Assembly: GCA_021731045.1 (NCBI GenBank)
Contig: JAKFYE010000007.1
Span: 1-64,000, forward strand
Length of the DNA: 64,000 nt
Source of the DNA: Bdellovibrionales bacterium
Lineage (GTDB): Bacteria; Bdellovibrionota; Bdellovibrionia; Bdellovibrionales; JAKFYE01
Reading direction: 5' to 3'
Shown here: positions 23,506-32,400 of the stretch, piece by piece
How positions within the stretch are numbered: position 1 is the stretch's first letter
How the letters are laid out: every line of letters starts with the position of its first letter
Program-made: the position numbers and the translations under genes
Notes under the pieces: model-generated
The model's database searches: none
Seen by the model: the letters and a program-made list of their open reading frames with translations, nothing else
What the model was told of the DNA's origin: nothing

Positions 23506-24456
23506 TTAATCTAAAAAGAAATATCTGTCGAAGTCTTTGTGATACTTCGACCAGCGCGTATCTTCACCTGCGGCCGTTTTTTCAGATTTAAAAAAGTTTT
23601 GCAACTGGTTGATGCGACTGTCAAGTTCATCAATTTGGCTTACAACATAGGCTTCAATAAATTTAGGACGCTTAGGAGAGCCGTATTCAAGTTTGCCGTG
23701 ATGACTTAAAATAATGTGTTTACATTTATTTTTAAGATCGTAAGGAAAGTTCGGAATTTCTGACGCCTTTTTTTCCACTAATTCCGAACCCAAGGGAATA
23801 TGCCCAACTAACCGGCCTACATCGGTATAACTTAAACTGGTTTCAAAGGTGAGTTCCCAAATTTTTCCGATATCATGAAAAACAGCTCCATATAGGAGTA
23901 AATCTAAATCGAGATCTCGATAATGCTTGGCCATAAATTCCATAACGCCGCAGATACTTAATGTGTGCTCGAGCAATCCACCAAGATAGGCATGGTGAAT
24001 TGTTTTAGCTGCCGGACACACCAAGAATAAAGGCTTAATTTGCGAATCTTTGAGAGTGTTAAAAACCAGCTGACGCAAAAACGGATTTTTAATTTTTTCG
24101 AGAAGAGTGAGCAGTTCATTAAACATATCTTCGGGGTCACGCTCACTTGCCGGAAGATAATCTTTAAGTTCAATATCCATTGTCGTAACTGTGTCGATCG
24201 TGTTGACAACCAACTGATTACGTCCCTGAAAAGCCTGGACGAATCCTTTTACCGAAACAAAATCATCAATATCAAAGCGCTGGCCAAAATCTTCAATGTT
24301 GTCCCAGATACGCCCATCAATATCGCCAGACTTATCTCCTAATTTTACCGTCAGATAGGCCTTGCCGTTTTTACCCATGTGTCGTGATTTTTCTTTAACC
24401 AAAAACGTTGTATGGATGGATTGTTTTTCTTGTAAGTCTTTAACAAAAGTTTTCAT
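23506..24456 (-). CDS. YhaM-like OB-fold/HD-domain 3'-5' exoribonuclease
   Basis: From the ATG at 24456 (an upstream TTG would overlap the previous gene) the protein has 316 residues. An OB-fold nucleic-acid-binding domain at about 10-95 (YLTVKLGDKSGDIDGRIWD) is followed by an HD domain with HHAYLGGLLEHTLS, FHDIGK and LSHHGKLEYGSPKRP. This combination is that of the YhaM/CBF1 family, which degrades RNA or single-stranded DNA from the 3' end. Last gene of the long leftward run; it faces cysE tail-to-tail with a 14-bp gap. Confidence 0.88.
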   Translation of the reverse strand: MKTFVKDLQEKQSIHTTFLVKEKSRHMGKNGKAYLTVKLGDKSGDIDGRIWDNIEDFGQRFDIDDFVSVKGFVQAFQGRNQLVVNTIDTVTTMDIELKDYLPASERDPEDMFNELLTLLEKIKNPFLRQLVFNTLKDSQIKPLFLVCPAAKTIHHAYLGGLLEHTLSICGVMEFMAKHYRDLDLDLLLYGAVFHDIGKIWELTFETSLSYTDVGRLVGHIPLGSELVEKKASEIPNFPYDLKNKCKHIILSHHGKLEYGSPKRPKFIEAYVVSQIDELDSRINQLQNFFKSEKTAAGEDTRWSKYHKDFDRYFFLD

Positions 24457-24479
24457 GTAAATCTCACTTTCAAAAAATT

Positions 24480-25367
24480 TTACTTCCAAGGATGATCGGT
24501 TTTGGCTTTCTCACAATAGTCTTTAATCCCAATAGCATAAAGATCACGAAGCTTAGAAACAATTGGCCCTATCGAAATCGTCTTGCCATTGACTTTAGAA
24601 ACCGGAGTGATTTCACGAACCGAACCCGATAAAAAAGCTTCGTCAGAATCTTCGAGCTCTTGGGGTGTAAAATAGGTTTCTTCAATAGGCATTTTATTTT
24701 TGTTCGCAATTTCAAAAATTAGAGTCCGTGTGATTCCCACTAAAATATCACTTTTATGTGGGGGCGTTTGTAGAACGCCGTTTTTAACTCTAAAAATATT
24801 AGACGTTGTGCCTTCAGTACAGAATCCTTTTCCGTCTACCATCACGGCTTCGGTGGCTTTAGATTGGGTTGCATCTTTAAAGGCGAGGACATTATTCAGG
24901 TAGTTGCCTGATTTTATATTGGGATCAAGTGCCTGTTTGGGATTTCGCAAACGTTGAGAGGTTACGATAGCGGTGCCCGTTTTATTGATTTCGGGATTTA
25001 TGGTGTCGATATCTTTAACATAAACAATCCAATTCGCACTTTTGGCCAAGTGCATGGACATTCCGATTTCACCTTCACCACGTGTGACTTGCCAACGTAC
25101 GTAACGATCAGCTTTGCCCACTTTTTTGTGAATACGATACAACTCCTCAATGACTTGACGAGGTGTCATCTTAAGATCAAGGTCTATGGCCTGAGCGGAG
25201 CGAAATAGGCGGTCGACATGTCGTTCAAGTTGAAACAAAACATGACCGTAAGAGCGTGTGACTTCGTAAACCGCGTCACCAAATAAAAATCCGCGATCAA
25301 ACACCGAAATTTTTGCGTCTTGGGGTAAAAAGAATTCGCCGTTAATGGCCACGATATCTACCGACAT
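24480..25367 (-). CDS. Class IV PLP aminotransferase (D-amino acid or branched-chain type)
   Basis: A 295-residue fold-type IV enzyme. The PLP lysine is Lys152 in DPNIKSGNYLNN; the EGTTSNIF segment binds the cofactor phosphate side and supplies the acidic partner of the pyridine nitrogen. FDRGFLFGDAVYEV near the N-terminus is typical of Dat/IlvE enzymes. D-alanine aminotransferase would suit an operon containing alr (supply of D-Ala and D-Glu for peptidoglycan), but branched-chain specificity cannot be ruled out from sequence. Confidence 0.88.
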   Translation of the reverse strand: MSVDIVAINGEFFLPQDAKISVFDRGFLFGDAVYEVTRSYGHVLFQLERHVDRLFRSAQAIDLDLKMTPRQVIEELYRIHKKVGKADRYVRWQVTRGEGEIGMSMHLAKSANWIVYVKDIDTINPEINKTGTAIVTSQRLRNPKQALDPNIKSGNYLNNVLAFKDATQSKATEAVMVDGKGFCTEGTTSNIFRVKNGVLQTPPHKSDILVGITRTLIFEIANKNKMPIEETYFTPQELEDSDEAFLSGSVREITPVSKVNGKTISIGPIVSKLRDLYAIGIKDYCEKAKTDHPWK

Positions 25368-25375
25368 ACTTTATC

Positions 25376-26143
25376 CTACCTACACAAAAGATTTTTATAA
25401 CGAGAATCAATAACATCAATCGTCCCTATAGATACCCGCTTCTCACCTTTGATGTTAATAAAATATTGCCCAGCTAAGGCACTTACGTATCGTTGATCGG
25501 TCGAATTGACCACAAAACCTTTGTCTTTCATTTCTTTATTAAAATAATCTGTTATATCAAAAAAGGATTGGCAACCGCTTCCCACAGTTCCGACTCCCAT
25601 TTTTCGTGTACGCGCATTGCTCAAATACCAAACTTTCATCTCTCCTATTTCTTGAGGATCCGCTTGAAATGCGAGATAAAATGTTCCGTGTTTTTTTGCG
25701 TTTACGTAATCGGCTAAATCTAACTCGCCACCGCCTGGCCCATATTCAAACTTATAGTTTTTGTTATTGAGAACGCCTGGCGTTTTTTCGACAAGGTAAA
25801 CTTGGATGCGCATACGAGCAAACCCATCAGCCCCAACTTCAGAAGGTTTTTTAACCGGGGGACCACTTGCGTGTTCATCCTTTTTTTCGCCATGCTCTGC
25901 TTTATTCTCACCATGGCCTTCTTCTTTTTTCTCTCCGTGACCTTCGGCCGCGGGAGCTGGGGCAGGAGTCATCGTCGAAACACCTTCTAAAAGTTTGGTG
26001 CGAAGTTCTTCGGGCATTAGAGTGTTGCGGTAGGCGCGCGACTTATCAACGATTTCAACGGTTGCAGAGGTGTATTCGGGCTCTTTTTTACATCCCAGTA
26101 ATACAATCATCGTGAGTCCGACAAAAACTTTTAATTTTATCAC
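25376..26143 (-). CDS. Lipoprotein with His/Lys/Glu-rich repeat
   Basis: A 255-residue lipoprotein (signal ending VLLGC, Cys18). Residues about 65-95 carry a GHGEKKEE-type repeat in four variants, rich in His, Glu and Lys, which could bind metal. The C-terminal ~150 residues look globular and beta-rich (FARMRIQVYLVEKTP, AFQADPQEIGEMKVWYLSNA). No family recognised. It lies three bases after the GYF-TPR gene and nine before the aminotransferase gene, inside the operon. Confidence 0.82.
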   Translation of the reverse strand: MIKLKVFVGLTMIVLLGCKKEPEYTSATVEIVDKSRAYRNTLMPEELRTKLLEGVSTMTPAPAPAAEGHGEKKEEGHGENKAEHGEKKDEHASGPPVKKPSEVGADGFARMRIQVYLVEKTPGVLNNKNYKFEYGPGGGELDLADYVNAKKHGTFYLAFQADPQEIGEMKVWYLSNARTRKMGVGTVGSGCQSFFDITDYFNKEMKDKGFVVNSTDQRYVSALAGQYFINIKGEKRVSIGTIDVIDSRYKNLLCR

Positions 26144-26146
26144 GAT

Positions 26147-27859
26147 TTAGTAATGTCCTTTCAGATATTCTTCTGCTTGTAATAAAGGAATATAGTCGGG
26201 ATCAAGAGCAAAGCCCTTTGAAATATACGGACGAGCCTCTTGAAGACGACCTTTGTCAATTTCTAACCAAGCTTTGCCGGCTAACGCGACAATAGATTTT
26301 TCATTCTGCGCTAACATTTTGTTCCAGTTTTCTTCTGTGCATGAAAAATCTTTTTTCTCTCGACAATAACGTGCCTGTAATATCAATGGTAAACTATACC
26401 CTAATTCATTTTTAGTTGTGCTGAGACCGACTAAACCTTCTTCTCGCAAACCCGTTTGGAGTTGTACGTAACTAAGGACGATACGAATAAGAGTGTCATC
26501 CGGAACACGAGAATGAACATCTTCGATAATCTTTTTTCCCTCGGTTTTATTACGCCCCTTAAATGTAGCTAAACCCAATGCAGCCAGCAAATATGGATTC
26601 TTAGAATTCGAACCAATGGAAGACTTTAAATATTTTACGATGTGATCCCACTGCACACGTTCACGCGCAATGTAGGGATCTTGAATATGATCGTCCGTTA
26701 ATTGAGGATCATTATTTAAAAATTGAATCGCAATCGCCTCAAGCGTCGTCGTTTCTTTAGTTTCAATTCCGATATGCAAACGGTATGCAAGAGCTTCTTG
26801 ATGATAGTTTTGCGAATTTTTAACAGAACTTTCTAAAACAACTTTTGAACGCAATAAACTTTCGAGTAAGTTTTTACTTTTTGAATTTAAAAAACTAGCC
26901 TCAGCTAACTGGATCGTCACCGCTGGATCATCAGACCCATGATCCAGAGCATTTAATAAAGCTTTTTCAGCGTCTGCATATTTGGACTCAAAAAGTTCGA
27001 TGGTTCCAAGGTTCGCAAATGCTTGCGCATTATCAGGTTGAATACGAAGCGCTTCTTCAAGAGTTTTACGCGCGAGAGGATAATTATAATCTTGAATGTA
27101 GCCTACCGCAATACCCGTGAGTGCTTTAGATTTTTGTTTTGTAGAGGCGCTCATAGCACTGACAGATTCTAAAACTTTTCTTGCCTCTCCACTTTGACGA
27201 AGATTTAAAAGCATACCCGCAAAATCGAGAGCGATTTGGGCGTCATCATTAGTTTTGTTATAGACTTGACGAAATTCTTTTGCAGACTCGGTATAATTTC
27301 CAATACGCATGTCTTTTTTAGCTCTCTCTAGAAAATCTGAAGAAGACGGCGTAATAATGCCACGAGAAGAAATAACTTTTAAAGAAATTCCACTGACCAC
27401 GATAATAAGCGATATCCAAATAAATACATTCGTCTTTGGTAAACGGCTTGAAAAAAAATCTTTATCTTTAGAATAACCATACACAACCGAATTGTTTTTA
27501 TTGGACAAGGGAAGATTCGAGTAGCGAGTTTCATTGCGCTGTTCATTGATGTTTGATGTTAAACGTTCCACGGGACCAAATGCCGAGGAGAGTCTCTCGG
27601 TTACATCGGTATTAGTAAGATCACTCGTACCTGTAATCGTGGACTCAGCCGTAGATTTAGGATTTCGCATTTCATTGACCACGAGTTCAAAAACTTTTTC
27701 GTCACGAATATAATGCCAACGCCCAAAGGATAATGAGATTTCATCAAGCACTACGATTTCTTTGTTGCGAAGAGATTGTATGACTTGATCTTCTGTCATG
27801 GGCCCGAGAATGCGCCCACCTGATTTGACCAACCAATATCTCTCACCTGTCGACGCCAT
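26147..27859 (-). CDS. GYF-domain, membrane-anchored TPR protein
   Basis: An N-terminal GYF_2 domain (about 6-62: YWLVKSGGRILGPMTEDQVI and the GRWHYIRDE end) is followed by a disordered stretch, one transmembrane helix near 143-164 (FIWISLIIVVSGISLKVI), then TPR-type helices to the end (AQAFANLGTIELFESKYADA). The GYF end should be cytoplasmic and the TPR part periplasmic, so it could connect the two sides. ATG at 27859 directly follows a GTG; either may be used. Myxobacterial/bdellovibrio genomes contain GYF proteins in gliding systems (GltJ), but the similarity here is limited to that domain. Confidence 0.87.
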   Translation of the reverse strand: MASTGERYWLVKSGGRILGPMTEDQVIQSLRNKEIVVLDEISLSFGRWHYIRDEKVFELVVNEMRNPKSTAESTITGTSDLTNTDVTERLSSAFGPVERLTSNINEQRNETRYSNLPLSNKNNSVVYGYSKDKDFFSSRLPKTNVFIWISLIIVVSGISLKVISSRGIITPSSSDFLERAKKDMRIGNYTESAKEFRQVYNKTNDDAQIALDFAGMLLNLRQSGEARKVLESVSAMSASTKQKSKALTGIAVGYIQDYNYPLARKTLEEALRIQPDNAQAFANLGTIELFESKYADAEKALLNALDHGSDDPAVTIQLAEASFLNSKSKNLLESLLRSKVVLESSVKNSQNYHQEALAYRLHIGIETKETTTLEAIAIQFLNNDPQLTDDHIQDPYIARERVQWDHIVKYLKSSIGSNSKNPYLLAALGLATFKGRNKTEGKKIIEDVHSRVPDDTLIRIVLSYVQLQTGLREEGLVGLSTTKNELGYSLPLILQARYCREKKDFSCTEENWNKMLAQNEKSIVALAGKAWLEIDKGRLQEARPYISKGFALDPDYIPLLQAEEYLKGHY

Positions 27860-27891
27860 CACTTGGGCTCTGCTCCTAGACGTTTGAAGGG

Positions 27892-29406
27892 CTAATGCTT
27901 AAAGTGTCTTACTCCGGTCAGTACTAAGTTTACCTTGAGGGCACGTGCTCTCTCAATAACTTCCTGATCTTTTACACTTCCACCTGGCTGAATGACCCAA
28001 CGAATACCTGCTTTTGCGATACGTTCAATGGAATCAGCAAACGGAAAGAACGCGTCGCTGGCGAGAACCGCATCTTGAGCTTCGGGATGATGGGTTTTCA
28101 TGCGTTCAATGGCATGTGCTACAGCTTCGACGCGGTTGACTTGGCCCATTCCTAGGCCAAGTGTAACTTCATTTTCAGCAATTGCGATGGCATTGCTTTT
28201 TAAATGGCGACAAATTTTCCAAGCGAACTCTAAATCGCGCTTCTTTTGCTCGGAAGGAGCCTCGCCGATTATCTGCCACCTAGAATCCCAACGTGTGACT
28301 TGGTCTTGCTCTTGAATCAGAAAGCCACCTAATACTGTTTTAAGCTGGTATTTTTCTGTCGGTGAACGCCATTGTGGCCAAACCAGTACACGCAAATTCT
28401 TTTTGGCTTTAAGTTCGACTTCGGCCTCAACCGACACAGAGGGCGCAATGACACACTCTAAAAATAGACGTCCTAAATCTTGAGCCGTTTTAAGATCCAA
28501 TTCAAAATTAATAGCAATAACCCCTCCAAAAACACTAACCGGATCGGCCTTCAAGCCTTGAATCAAAGCGAGTTCTTGAGATACATGCGAAGACGCCCCA
28601 CAGGGATTGTTATGTTTCACGGCGACCACTGTTGGACGGTCAAAATCGCGCAAGCATTGAAGAGCAGCATCAAGATCCAAAATATTATTATACGAAAGAG
28701 CTTTGCCTTGTAGAATATGCGCGTGATGCAAACCATGCTGCGCGCTATTGTTTTTGTACCAATACGATTTTTGCTGAGGATTTTCTCCATATCGAAGTTC
28801 CTGAATGCGCTCGCCAGCTAAACAGTATGATTGGGTGAGCTCTCCCTTCGAAAGATAATCTGCCACCATCGCATCGTACGTCGAAATAAAACTAAAAACT
28901 TTCGCAGCCAATTGCCGTCTTTCTTCAAGAGTTGTTTCACCTTTTTCTAAAATCCAATTGTAATCGGTGTTCGAACTCACAACCGTAATCGCCGAAAAGT
29001 TTTTACTCGCAGCGCGGAGTAAAGCCGGCCCGCCAATATCGATATACTCAATCAGCTCTTCATCCGACAAATTTTTATTTTTTTGTTCTTCAAACGGATA
29101 GAGACTTCCAACGACTAAATCGAAGGGCTCTATTCCGTGTTGAGATAATAATTTCATATCTTCGGGGTGAGTGCGACGGCCCAGTAACGCCATATGGATC
29201 AACGGATGAAGTGTTCGCACGCGTCCATCCATGACTTCCGGAAATCCAGTTTGCTGTGAAACCTGCACAACCTTCACGCCATTTTTTAAAAGAAATTCGG
29301 CTGTTCCGCCTGTCGAAACGATACGCGTCCCTTGTTCGGCAAGAGGTTTTATAAATTCTAACAAACCTGCTTTATCTGAGACGCTCACGAGAGCATTTTT
29401 GAACAT
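27892..29406 (-). CDS. purH: Bifunctional AICAR transformylase/IMP cyclohydrolase PurH
   Basis: Catalyses the last two steps of IMP synthesis. The N-terminal MGS-like cyclohydrolase part shows ALVSVSDKAGLLEFIKPLAE, STGGTAEFL and DGRVRTLHP. The C-terminal transformylase shows VAVKHNNPCGAS and DAFFPFADSI. The 504-residue length is normal, if slightly short. The start is the ATG at 29406, with GGAG eight bases upstream. It is embedded between lipid-transport and envelope genes, unusual for purH, and no other pur gene is nearby. Confidence 0.95.
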   Translation of the reverse strand: MFKNALVSVSDKAGLLEFIKPLAEQGTRIVSTGGTAEFLLKNGVKVVQVSQQTGFPEVMDGRVRTLHPLIHMALLGRRTHPEDMKLLSQHGIEPFDLVVGSLYPFEEQKNKNLSDEELIEYIDIGGPALLRAASKNFSAITVVSSNTDYNWILEKGETTLEERRQLAAKVFSFISTYDAMVADYLSKGELTQSYCLAGERIQELRYGENPQQKSYWYKNNSAQHGLHHAHILQGKALSYNNILDLDAALQCLRDFDRPTVVAVKHNNPCGASSHVSQELALIQGLKADPVSVFGGVIAINFELDLKTAQDLGRLFLECVIAPSVSVEAEVELKAKKNLRVLVWPQWRSPTEKYQLKTVLGGFLIQEQDQVTRWDSRWQIIGEAPSEQKKRDLEFAWKICRHLKSNAIAIAENEVTLGLGMGQVNRVEAVAHAIERMKTHHPEAQDAVLASDAFFPFADSIERIAKAGIRWVIQPGGSVKDQEVIERARALKVNLVLTGVRHFKH

Positions 29407-29439
29407 GTGAGTAACTCCATAGTGTGTAGCCATAGATGA

Positions 29440-30840
29440 CTAAAATATAAACGACACTAAGGACTTCAGGTCTTCATTTGAAAGATCTAAACCGGCACCT
29501 AAATAGGATGAAAAGTTCTTTTGAGAAGCCATGTCATCCGCACCGCCAATTAGATATAAACCCCGTATAAAATTATATTTCAGACCACTGCGAAGCCTTA
29601 TGTTTGAATCTTTAACATCAAAGGCTTCAAAGGAGAACCGGAACTTGCGACGCAAAAAGTAGTAATCAAGACCCACACCACCCGAACTTTCAATCAATCC
29701 GCCCTTGATGGTAAAATCATAAAAATTCATAGCGTAAAGAGCCGTAAATTTGACGCGGTTCTGATAAGTTTTCTTTTCGGTGACGGTTGGATCATTCGCG
29801 GTTGGCCCATTTGGCGCCGTCGTGGTTTGCGTTTGGGTTGTTTCTACGACACCTTTTGGATCCATAACGATCCCAAGTTCGTAATACCGATCTAATCCGG
29901 GTTGTAATCTTATGCTCGCGTAAGATTTAAAAAGATTCGCATCTGAAAGATATTCGGAGTGAACATCAATATTGGTTTGTAGTTTATTGGCTCCGCCCAA
30001 AAATTGATTTACACCTGCGACAGCTCTATTAATTTCTGTTACCGTTTCTTCATCATTCACGAGCTTACCGAGCGTTCCCTTACCAGAATTTACTTTTTCC
30101 GTAATTTCCTCTACATTTGTTAAGGACCGGTCAATACGATGAAGACTGCTCACCGCCGAGCTCCAACCAGATTTAAATCCTTCATCCGACTCATCATTGA
30201 CGAGGTCGTTAATCGTCGTAGTGGTGGCATGTAAATTATCGACAATTTTTTCTAATTTATCTTTTTTGCCATGAGTAAAATCAGCAAGATCTTGGCTTAA
30301 AATATCGATGTTAGAAAGAATACGACCAATTGTCGTCGAACGATCACCATCCCCCGTCGTGGCGGACTTCAAAGCCACCGCTACGTCGTTCAAAGAGTCC
30401 GTTACGTTGCCGACTTTCTTCATCACTTCATCTAAACTGCCATTATTTCGTACAATTTCAATTTGACCATTCTCAGGAATCGCTTCGGCGGTAGGATCGC
30501 CACCGATAATTTCTACGTGTTTATCACCCAAAATTCCATTGGCGCGAATTTCTATCGAAGAGGATTTCGTAATCGGAATGTCTTTGCGAATGACCAAATC
30601 TAATCGCGCATGCCCGTCTTGAAGACTAATTTTTTTAATAACACCAACACCGATACCCGCCATTTTTACCTGGCTGTTTTTAACTAAGCCACTGGCATCA
30701 TCTAGTGCAAACCAAACATTTCGCGTGCTGCCATGTAGACTGGGATCTTCGCTCACCTGAACGACCATAACGGCGAGCAAGGTCACGACAACCGTGACCA
30801 ACAAACCAACTCGGAACTCAGTTGTCCGAAGTAGATTCAC
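29440..30840 (-). CDS. MlaD-like MCE protein with C-terminal barrel-like domain
   Basis: Starts with GTG inside the ATPase gene (23-base overlap). One transmembrane helix (about 11-28) is followed by an MCE domain at about 38-130 (SGLVKNSQVKMAGIGVGVIK, ANGILGDKHVEI). A long helical region (about 138-290) comes next, then ~165 residues of alternating beta-strands (VKFTALYAMNFYDFTIKGGL, FRFSFEAFDVKD, YNFIRGLYLIGGADD) ending in SLVSFIF with a terminal Phe, as in outer-membrane barrels. E. coli MlaD (183 residues) lacks everything after the MCE domain. A fusion of this kind could bridge both membranes for lipid transport. Confidence 0.9.
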   Translation of the reverse strand: MNLLRTTEFRVGLLVTVVVTLLAVMVVQVSEDPSLHGSTRNVWFALDDASGLVKNSQVKMAGIGVGVIKKISLQDGHARLDLVIRKDIPITKSSSIEIRANGILGDKHVEIIGGDPTAEAIPENGQIEIVRNNGSLDEVMKKVGNVTDSLNDVAVALKSATTGDGDRSTTIGRILSNIDILSQDLADFTHGKKDKLEKIVDNLHATTTTINDLVNDESDEGFKSGWSSAVSSLHRIDRSLTNVEEITEKVNSGKGTLGKLVNDEETVTEINRAVAGVNQFLGGANKLQTNIDVHSEYLSDANLFKSYASIRLQPGLDRYYELGIVMDPKGVVETTQTQTTTAPNGPTANDPTVTEKKTYQNRVKFTALYAMNFYDFTIKGGLIESSGGVGLDYYFLRRKFRFSFEAFDVKDSNIRLRSGLKYNFIRGLYLIGGADDMASQKNFSSYLGAGLDLSNEDLKSLVSFIF

Positions 30841-31597
30841 CTTTCTTAACCCCTTTATTCACGAACTTTCTGATGAGTTCGTTTTCACTCTTCATAAAGT
30901 CATTTGGAGTACCAAAAAGCAAAATTTTTCCTTGATTGAGCATGGCTACGTAATCGCCCAAACGAAATGCGGCATACAAATCGTGAGTGACAATAATCGA
31001 AGTTAGCCCCTCTCTATGCTTATGGGTACTCAGTATTAGATTATCAACCATTTCGGTCATAATGGGGTCTAAACCTGTGGTTGGCTCGTCATATAAAAGT
31101 AATTCTGGATCAAGGGCTATAGCACGTGCAAGTCCGACTCGCTTTCGCATTCCACCGCTGAGTTGTGACGGAAGTTTACCGTAATCTTTTACATCTAAAC
31201 CGACCAACTTCAGTCGAGTTTCTGCTAGACGAATGATCTGTGCATTCTTGAGGTCTCGTCGATGCTCACGAATTGGAAAACAAACATTTTCAATCGTAGT
31301 CATATCATCAAAAAGGGCCGCATTTTGAAAAAGCACACCAAACTTTTGACGAAACGAAATCATATCATCCGAAGAAATTTTTGAAAGATCTTGCCCGAGA
31401 ACTTCGGCCAATCCCGATGTTGGTTTTAATAAACCTAACATATGTTTTAACAAAACACTTTTTCCGGTACCGCTAAAACCAATCAGTACGGTCAGAGATC
31501 CTTTTGGAATTTCCAAATCTACGCCATTCAGAACGAAATCTTTTCCATCAAAAGTCTTTTTCAAGTCTTTGAGTCGAACAACATATTCTTCGCTCAT
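30818..31597 (-). CDS. mlaF: MlaF-like ABC ATPase (lipid transport)
   Basis: A 259-residue ATPase with Walker A GFSGTGKSV, signature QLSGGMRKRVGLARA and Walker B ELLLYDEPTTGLDP, the pattern of the MlaF/Ttg2A branch. It powers the MlaE permease for phospholipid movement between membranes. The start overlaps the stop of mlaE (ATGA) and its end overlaps the MCE gene. The order E-F-D is the usual one except that mlaB, mlaC and mlaA are absent. Confidence 0.93.
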   Translation of the reverse strand: MSEEYVVRLKDLKKTFDGKDFVLNGVDLEIPKGSLTVLIGFSGTGKSVLLKHMLGLLKPTSGLAEVLGQDLSKISSDDMISFRQKFGVLFQNAALFDDMTTIENVCFPIREHRRDLKNAQIIRLAETRLKLVGLDVKDYGKLPSQLSGGMRKRVGLARAIALDPELLLYDEPTTGLDPIMTEMVDNLILSTHKHREGLTSIIVTHDLYAAFRLGDYVAMLNQGKILLFGTPNDFMKSENELIRKFVNKGVKKGESTSDN

Positions 31598-32400
31598 ACT
31601 AAAACCGCCATAACAAAAACACGTATGATTTTGGTTAAAAAGAAATCCACAACAATGATAGAAACCATACTCGCCACCACGCCCCGGTTTGTAGCATCAC
31701 CGACTCCTTTGGCTCCGCCTTCAGTCGTAAAGCCGCGGTAACAACAAACAACAGCAAATAGTAGTCCAAAAACTGCGCCTTTAATTAAACCTTCATTAAT
31801 ATCACGTGGATTAATCCAAAAATTAACTTTATCCCAAAAAATTGCTTCATCTAGCTCCAAGATACGTATGCTAAAAAAATGCGCGCCAATCATAGCCACA
31901 AAATCAAATATCGCAACTAGCAGCGGCGTCGCAATAACCGCAGCGATGATTCGAGGAGATACTAAATATTGAATCGGGTGCACCCCCATAACTTCGAGCG
32001 CATCAATCTGTTCTGTTACGCGCATCGTACCCAAACGAGCTGCCATCGCGCCGCCCGCTCGAGCTGAAATAATCATACCCGTCATAACAGGACCTAACTC
32101 CCGTGTAATAGCGAGAGCAGTCGTGGCGCCAATTAAATTTTCAGCATTGACCATTGAGAAGCCAACCCAAGCTTGAAACGCAAAGACCATTCCTGTAAAC
32201 ACGCCGGTCAGACAGATAATAAAAATAGATTGATTCCCGACAAATTCAATTTGTCTTAAAATTTCCATGTAGCGAAAAGGAGGACGAAAAACCCAACGAA
32301 TGGCATCTAAAAAAAATACGACTAATGCGCCCACTTCAATTACGGTGCTTTGTAATAGATCTTTAAAAAATTTTTCACTCTCTTTAGCTAATTGACTCAT
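31594..32400 (-). CDS. mlaE: MlaE-like permease
   Basis: A 268-residue integral membrane protein of the MlaE/YrbE family, with the conserved motifs FTGMVFAFQAWVGF, ARAGGAMAARLGTMRVTEQI and ALEVMGVHPIQYLV. The glycine- and arginine-rich loop after the second helix is diagnostic. It is coupled by four-base overlaps to alr upstream and mlaF downstream. Partner of the MCE-barrel protein in a putative trans-envelope lipid transporter. Confidence 0.93.
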   Translation of the reverse strand: MSQLAKESEKFFKDLLQSTVIEVGALVVFFLDAIRWVFRPPFRYMEILRQIEFVGNQSIFIICLTGVFTGMVFAFQAWVGFSMVNAENLIGATTALAITRELGPVMTGMIISARAGGAMAARLGTMRVTEQIDALEVMGVHPIQYLVSPRIIAAVIATPLLVAIFDFVAMIGAHFFSIRILELDEAIFWDKVNFWINPRDINEGLIKGAVFGLLFAVVCCYRGFTTEGGAKGVGDATNRGVVASMVSIIVVDFFLTKIIRVFVMAVLV

